NCBI GenBank assembly: GCA_903930515.1
Contig: CAIYYW010000236.1
Location: forward strand, 1-10,642
DNA: 10,642 nucleotides
Reading direction: 5' to 3'
Source: an uncultured delta proteobacterium
Lineage (GTDB): Bacteria; RBG-13-61-14; DRUE01
The notes below the pieces were generated by a model that worked only from the letters and a program-made list of their open reading frames with translations, did not search any database and had not been told where the DNA came from. Below, in pieces: positions 6,411 through 10,642 of this stretch (positions are counted from its first letter, which is position 1; every line of letters starts with the position of its first letter). The translations under genes and the position numbers were made by a program.

Positions 6411-7925
6411 TCAGAGCGCTTGTTTGATATGGTCGGAGATATAGGCCGCCAGCGCCATAATGGTTAGCTGCGGGTTCACGCCGGGGGAGTTCGGGAAGAT
6501 GGACGCGTCGGCGATGAAGAGGTTCTTGACCTCGTGACATTCTCCGTAGGAATTGACCACGCCTTTGAGCGGCACTTCGCTCATCCGGCAGGTTCCCATC
6601 GGGTGATTCCCGATCGGGCTGAAATCGGTCGGGCCGAGATCCGCTTCCGCGATCAGGCTGGTTTCTTTGGGACCATGCAGTTCGGAAGGGACCTTGTAGA
6701 TCCCGGGCGTGACCATTTTGGCTCCGGCCGCAAACAGCAAATCCGCGGTGGCCTTCATCGCCTTTTGCATCAGGCTCGCGTCCGGCCGGCTCATATTATA
6801 TTTGATGGTCGGGCTCCAGCCGTTCCTGGACGCGCTCACTCTTCCGGTGGATTTTGCCCGGATCATCGCGCCGAAGCCGGCGATATGAGCGAGTTCTGAC
6901 ATCATATTCTTGTGCTTGAGCCCGAAGCCGGGCAGCCGGATCCCGATCACATCCGGGGGCGCCCAGAACACTTCCACCATAAATCCCTCTTTCCGGAAAT
7001 GGTCGCAGCAATATCCCTGGTTCACCCCGTCCCAGGCGCAAACCTTTTCCTCGAAAAAACCCGTCATCCCGGTCGCGGTATGGTTGCAGAGGTTTCCGCC
7101 CACCAGTCCGGAGGAATTGGCCAGATGATTTTTCTGCAAGAGAACCGGCGTGCCCATGGTTCCGCAGGAAAGGATCACGGCTTTGGCGCGGACTTCCAAA
7201 CTCTTTTCCGCGGGCCGCAAATTTGTCGGATCAATAAAAGCTCCGGAAACGCCGACGGCTTTTCCGTTCTCCACCAAAATTTTTTCCACCCGGCAATCGG
7301 TGAAAAGCTCTCCGCCCAAATCCGCGAACGCCGGCACATAATTCCGGTCCATTGACATCTTCGCGCCTGCCACGCACCCGCTCATACAGGTCCCGCATCC
7401 CCGGCATCCTTTGGAATTCCGGTAAATCCGGTCCCCGCTCCATCCCAGGGCATCGCAGCCCTTGCGCATCAGCCGGTTGTTCATCCCCAGAACTTCTTCC
7501 GGCTCCTGGCTGATGTTGGTGAACTGTTCAATCTCGCCGAAAAGCGGGCCGAGAACAGCCGGCGAAAGCCCCTTCAATTTTTCCTGATCCACCCATTGGT
7601 CAAGGACATCGTCCGGGAGACGGAAGCAGATCGCGGAATTGATCAGGGTGGTCCCGCCCACGCAACGCGCCTGCATGGTCGGGATGATCATCCGGCCGGT
7701 CATCGCCCGCATCCCGTTGTCGCGGTAAAGCAAACGCATCGCGGCCCAGGAATCAGTGGTGAATTGTTCCGGCTTGACATAGCTGCCCTCCTCAATCAGG
7801 ACCACGGACCGGCCCGCTTTCTGAAGACGATGCGCCGCCACCGCGCCGCCCGCGCCCGAGCCGACCACCACCGCGTCCGCGTCAATTTTTATTCTGCCGG
7901 AAATATCTTTAAACTCGTGAATCAT
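6411..7925 (-). CDS. GMC-family FAD-dependent oxidoreductase with CX2CX2CX3C motif
   Basis: The 504-residue flavoprotein opens with the FAD-binding Rossmann motif VVVGSGAGG (19-27), ending in the ribose-binding acidic residue at E45/E46. The second GMC landmark is ARCVGGTTLINSAICFR (86-102). The C-terminal half has NHPMGTCRM (440-448) with the probable catalytic H441, then LFIADASIFP and GVNPQLTIMALA with N484. GMC enzymes oxidise alcohols or sugars. Residues 174-184 hold cysteines C174, C177, C180 and C184 followed by GAK. This CX2CX2CX3C pattern occurs in bacterial alcohol/sterol oxidase-like GMC proteins and could hold an iron-sulfur cluster. There is no Tat or Sec signal, so the protein is cytoplasmic unless carried by a partner. 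ATG 7925 follows GAGG by six bases and overlaps the upstream small-subunit gene by 17 bases. Closest functional analogy is a long-chain alcohol or sterol oxidase; the substrate is unknown. Confidence 0.92.
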   Translation of the reverse strand: MIHEFKDISGRIKIDADAVVVGSGAGGAVAAHRLQKAGRSVVLIEEGSYVKPEQFTTDSWAAMRLLYRDNGMRAMTGRMIIPTMQARCVGGTTLINSAICFRLPDDVLDQWVDQEKLKGLSPAVLGPLFGEIEQFTNISQEPEEVLGMNNRLMRKGCDALGWSGDRIYRNSKGCRGCGTCMSGCVAGAKMSMDRNYVPAFADLGGELFTDCRVEKILVENGKAVGVSGAFIDPTNLRPAEKSLEVRAKAVILSCGTMGTPVLLQKNHLANSSGLVGGNLCNHTATGMTGFFEEKVCAWDGVNQGYCCDHFRKEGFMVEVFWAPPDVIGIRLPGFGLKHKNMMSELAHIAGFGAMIRAKSTGRVSASRNGWSPTIKYNMSRPDASLMQKAMKATADLLFAAGAKMVTPGIYKVPSELHGPKETSLIAEADLGPTDFSPIGNHPMGTCRMSEVPLKGVVNSYGECHEVKNLFIADASIFPNSPGVNPQLTIMALAAYISDHIKQAL

Positions 7926-8415
7926 CCCGTTCCTCGTTGCTCCGGGGCGCAGACACTGCTGTCGGCGGTTTCGGCTGCTCGCAGTTGAGCTTGAACCCGA
8001 TCGCCGCGAGCACCTTGGGGTCGTTGTAAAATCCCATCCCGATGATGGTCTTGAAAAGAACCACCGCCATCCTCCGATAATAAATCCGGCTGTCCTGCCA
8101 GTTCCGCAGGTAGCGCTCCTTGTCCGCCGCGGACAAATTCACGAAGCGGGAGAAGCGGAAGATGAAGATCGCGGGTAAAAGATCAAAAGCGATAAGCAGC
8201 GCCTTGATCCCGAAGCGCGCGCCCGGTTCCAAATCGCGCAGGTATTTTGCCAGGAATAAATGCGAGCCGGTCTCATTCACCGCGATGGGTAATTCTCCCC
8301 CGGCCGGGATGATCGTTTCGGACAACGCCTCAATAATCCTTCCAACAGATCGTCCCACCGCCGGCTTGCCGGTGGCAAGGATAAAATCCTTTGCCGGGCC
8401 CCACGATCCGGCCAT
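7909..8415 (-). CDS. Gluconate 2-dehydrogenase subunit 3-like small subunit
   Basis: This 168-residue protein resembles the subunit-3 family that accompanies GMC oxidoreductases. An N-terminal helical segment, RIIEALSETIIPAGGELPIA (26-45), has the IIP motif typical of the family. FSRFVNLSAADKERYLRNW (88-106) and FKTIIGMGFYNDPKVLAAIG (121-140) follow. In plant long-chain alcohol oxidases a similar domain is fused in front of the GMC domain; here it is a separate gene directly upstream, so a two-subunit enzyme is likely. There is no Tat signal, unlike many subunit-3 proteins. The hydrophobic stretch LLIAFDLLPAIFIF (73-86) may contact the membrane or partner. The start follows the acylase stop by one base, with GGAG seven bases upstream. 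Residues after about C145 are not family-like; PTAVSAP (151-157) is encoded by the REP-like repeat. The family call is from pattern recognition. Confidence 0.7.
   Translation of the reverse strand: MAGSWGPAKDFILATGKPAVGRSVGRIIEALSETIIPAGGELPIAVNETGSHLFLAKYLRDLEPGARFGIKALLIAFDLLPAIFIFRFSRFVNLSAADKERYLRNWQDSRIYYRRMAVVLFKTIIGMGFYNDPKVLAAIGFKLNCEQPKPPTAVSAPRSNEERDDSRV
7925..7967. repeat. REP-like repeat, copy 2, plus shared 14-mer, at a gene junction
   Basis: Positions 7946-7967 read GGCGCAGACACT, then GCTGTCGGCG. They match the reverse complement of copy 1 at 20 of 22 bases, although the two mismatches weaken the hairpin. Immediately beside it, 7938-7925 on the minus strand reads AACGAGGAACGGGA, identical to 5274-5287. 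The segment lies inside the 3' end of the small-subunit gene and supplies the ribosome site and first base of the GMC gene. Confidence 0.55.
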
Positions 8416-8416
8416 T

Positions 8417-10642
8417 TTATTTCTCCGGCTCCAGGATCAGGACGGATTCGGCATGGGCCCTGACTTTTTCCGGATCCATCACCGCGGTCATATACCGGCT
8501 GTTATAGAACAGGGTATGCTGGTCGCGGTAATGGGGAGAGAGCCACTGGCCGGACTCGGAACCGTCAATCACCAGCAGGGCGTTGTCCGGATCGTTCATA
8601 TCCATAATATGTCGCATCACCGGCCCGCCGAAGGTCATGTATTTTTTAGTTCCAAAGCCCTCGGAGCTGGCGTTGCGGATGGTGTTGCCGGTGCCTGGAT
8701 GGGGGAATGGGCCGATGCTCAAATCGCGGAGCGCCATAAACCCCATGGGATGATACCACTTGATGGTGTGGAGCTTTCCCCATTGCCAGTCCTTCATTTC
8801 CCTGCCCGCGTTTTTGCTCAGCCACTTGACCGCGTCTTCCAGGCATCCCACCAGCGCATCGTTGACATCCTCAACCTTGCCCCGGGTGCTCTTATCATCG
8901 AAATATTCGGACTGCCCCTTGATCACCCACATTTGCACGGGCTGGCCCGCGTTATTCTTGATCAATTTGTCGTAGGTCTCTTTGTCAAAGTCATCCTTGA
9001 GCACCCGGTCGGTGAGGTGGCTCATGGTCTCCACGAAAATGGAAGTCCCGAGGGAATCAATGGTCGCCTCACGGTTCCATTCCCGCAAAATCCTGGCGGC
9101 TTCCAGCAATTTCTTGTCCGAAACTTTTTTGGCCTCCACCGCCTTGAGAATAAGCGGCACGAACACATCCGCCTGCTTGACATAAACATCGTTCTGGATC
9201 CGCTTCATATCGTTTATGTCAAGGGGCTTGAGCTGGGCGATCAACTCCTCTATCCGCCAGGCCCGCCAGCCCGGGTCATAATTGGTCCCGAAGACATAAG
9301 GGTACCATTCCATATCCACCACCTTATTATTGGCGGTGGCCATATATCCGCGCTCCGGGTCGATCGCGTGCGGGGTTTCCATCAGCGGGATGAAGCCGGT
9401 CCAGTCGTAATCGCCGTTCTCGCCCGGAACCGGCATAAGCCCGATGCCTTTTTTCCGGATCGGCACCAGGCCGCCCGGCAGATAAATGATATGACCGGCC
9501 GCGTCCGCGCCCACCCAGTTCATATTGATCACTTCGTTATTCTCCTGCGCCCTGATGAAATCCTGGATGCTCTCCCCCTTCATCAGGATGTTGTACATAA
9601 TCGCGATATTGATGATTTTGATTTTGGAAAAATCCATGGTTTCCATCATCGCCTTAAACTTGTCAACCGTGACCGAGCCGCTGAACCGCTCGGACACTTT
9701 CGGGTCGCGGGAAAAATCCCAGCCGGTCCAGCGCAGGGCCAAAGGCGGGGTGTCCTTGGGCAGGTTCGCGGCGAGGTCGTTGATGACCGGGCCGTGGATG
9801 GTGTGGCGGATAATTATTTCCTTTTCCTGGAACCGATGGTCCGGGCCGGTTTGAATCAGACCCGGCCGGACCTTGATGATCTCTTTCCGGACCTGGAAGT
9901 CGCGCCACTCTCCCTGATAAAAATATTGGCCCGGATGCTCTTTGTCGGTTTTCTCCACGAACAAATCCTGGACATCGGCGTTGGTCACGGTCGCTCCCCA
10001 GGAAAGTTTCCGGGTATGCCCCATCACGATGAAAGGCTGTCCCGGGAAAACCACGCCATAGGCGTCAAAGCCCGCGCCCTTCAAGTGCATGGCATAGCAG
10101 AGCGACGGCTCAATGTGCAAGAGGTGAGGGTCGTTCGCGAACATGGCGCTGCCGGTGGTGGTGATTTTGGGAGAGACCACCCAGTTGTTGCTGGCCTGGT
10201 TGCTCGGGTAGAAGGAGGCCGCCCGGATCGCTTTTTCAGTTTGGGCCAGGATCACGGCCGCGTCCGCGGAAAGGCCGGAGATGGACGGGTCCGGTCTTCC
10301 TCCCGGAGGCAGGGGCCTGGGAGCGGGCAGCCGGTTTAACAGCAGATCCTTGGGGACCACGGTTGGTCCGAGCGATTCATGCAGGGGCATCAGTTTCCAC
10401 ATCACATCATCCCCCACTTTTTTCGCCAGGGCGTAGCGGGCAAGCTCCGCGTCCAGGTTGGCGCAGAGCATGGACCCGTAAAAGCGGCTGAGTCCGATGA
10501 TGTCCGCGGGACGGAACGGCTCCGGCGTGAAATATAGCACCTGGAATTCAATCGGGAGATGGCCCCGGTTCTGCGCGACAAAGGCATTCAAGCCGTCGGT
10601 ATAAGCCTGGAGCTGGGCGAGGATTTCCGGGTTGGTTTTGGC
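8417..10642 (-). CDS. Penicillin acylase-family Ntn hydrolase, 5' end outside window
   Basis: The visible 741 codons encode most of a penicillin G acylase/acyl-homoserine-lactone acylase-type N-terminal nucleophile amidohydrolase. The frame stays open to the right edge; the first residues (LQAYTDGLNAFVAQ, then LPIEFQVL) are the family's alpha-chain pattern, so the signal peptide and roughly the first 100 residues are missing. In visible numbering, NQASNNWVVS holds the autocleavage site before S151 (codon 10192-10190), which becomes the nucleophile of the beta chain. ANDPHL, MGHTRKLSWGATVTNADVQDLFVE and NMNWVGADAAGHIIYLPGG (the latter with the likely oxyanion-hole Asn, N375) follow. These enzymes are normally exported to the periplasm and cut amide-linked acyl chains. 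The segment between VDKFKAMMETMD and SIQDFIRA looks longer than usual. The gene is first of three in an operon with the GMC oxidase pair. The amide substrate is unknown; antibiotic resistance is not implied. Confidence 0.9.
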   Translation of the reverse strand, partial: AKTNPEILAQLQAYTDGLNAFVAQNRGHLPIEFQVLYFTPEPFRPADIIGLSRFYGSMLCANLDAELARYALAKKVGDDVMWKLMPLHESLGPTVVPKDLLLNRLPAPRPLPPGGRPDPSISGLSADAAVILAQTEKAIRAASFYPSNQASNNWVVSPKITTTGSAMFANDPHLLHIEPSLCYAMHLKGAGFDAYGVVFPGQPFIVMGHTRKLSWGATVTNADVQDLFVEKTDKEHPGQYFYQGEWRDFQVRKEIIKVRPGLIQTGPDHRFQEKEIIIRHTIHGPVINDLAANLPKDTPPLALRWTGWDFSRDPKVSERFSGSVTVDKFKAMMETMDFSKIKIINIAIMYNILMKGESIQDFIRAQENNEVINMNWVGADAAGHIIYLPGGLVPIRKKGIGLMPVPGENGDYDWTGFIPLMETPHAIDPERGYMATANNKVVDMEWYPYVFGTNYDPGWRAWRIEELIAQLKPLDINDMKRIQNDVYVKQADVFVPLILKAVEAKKVSDKKLLEAARILREWNREATIDSLGTSIFVETMSHLTDRVLKDDFDKETYDKLIKNNAGQPVQMWVIKGQSEYFDDKSTRGKVEDVNDALVGCLEDAVKWLSKNAGREMKDWQWGKLHTIKWYHPMGFMALRDLSIGPFPHPGTGNTIRNASSEGFGTKKYMTFGGPVMRHIMDMNDPDNALLVIDGSESGQWLSPHYRDQHTLFYNSRYMTAVMDPEKVRAHAESVLILEPEK

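Noticed and set aside
8120-10339. A 739-codon open frame on the plus strand opposite the acylase gene
   Set aside because: It is antisense to a gene with clear catalytic motifs. Its translation is His/Arg/Pro/Gly-rich without domains, and such long antisense frames arise from G+C-rich codon use with few TTA, CTA and TCA codons.

Overview
The window is a gene-dense stretch of bacterial chromosome. Evidence for Bacteria is the CCA-encoding tRNA-Ala, Shine-Dalgarno sites, sigma70-like promoters and short intergenic gaps. Coding DNA is moderately GC-rich; the spacers and the left end are visibly richer in A+T. UGA is used as a normal stop by several intact genes. The lineage cannot be fixed from the sequence. 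A TerC membrane protein, a penicillin-acylase-type hydrolase and a secreted GH10 xylanase suggest a free-living, probably Gram-negative heterotroph, possibly an uncultured group.

Left region (1-3510) looks accessory. It holds the first 20 codons of a HicB-like antitoxin with its promoter, a DUF429 gene broken by one in-frame TGA, and a tRNA-Ala(CGC). These are followed by a signal-peptide-bearing GH10 endo-xylanase-like gene and a two-gene toxin-antitoxin module (ribbon-helix-helix antitoxin, then MazF/PemK toxin). The module's promoter carries four repeats at exactly 11-bp steps, a likely autoregulatory operator.

The middle (3511-6389) holds two plus-strand housekeeping-type genes: glycerol kinase (glpK) and a TerC/Alx-family membrane protein. 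The spacers contain short repeats, including a REP-like palindrome before glpK.

The right region (6411-10642) is a minus-strand operon read from the right edge: a penicillin-acylase-family Ntn hydrolase (5' end outside the window), a small protein resembling gluconate 2-dehydrogenase subunit 3, and a GMC flavoprotein oxidoreductase with a CX2CX2CX3C cluster. The junctions (1 bp, then a 17-bp overlap) imply co-translation. The small protein and the GMC enzyme probably form one oxidoreductase. How the acylase connects to it is unknown; one possibility is that it releases or deacylates a substrate. A second copy of the REP-like element lies across the small-subunit/GMC junction and encodes the small subunit's C-terminal tail.

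I see no CRISPR array, transposase, phage gene or clearly new defence system. The most unusual items are the 11-bp-phased operator, the REP-like sequence used as coding DNA, the oxidase/acylase operon, and the DUF429 stop codon followed by a potential hairpin.
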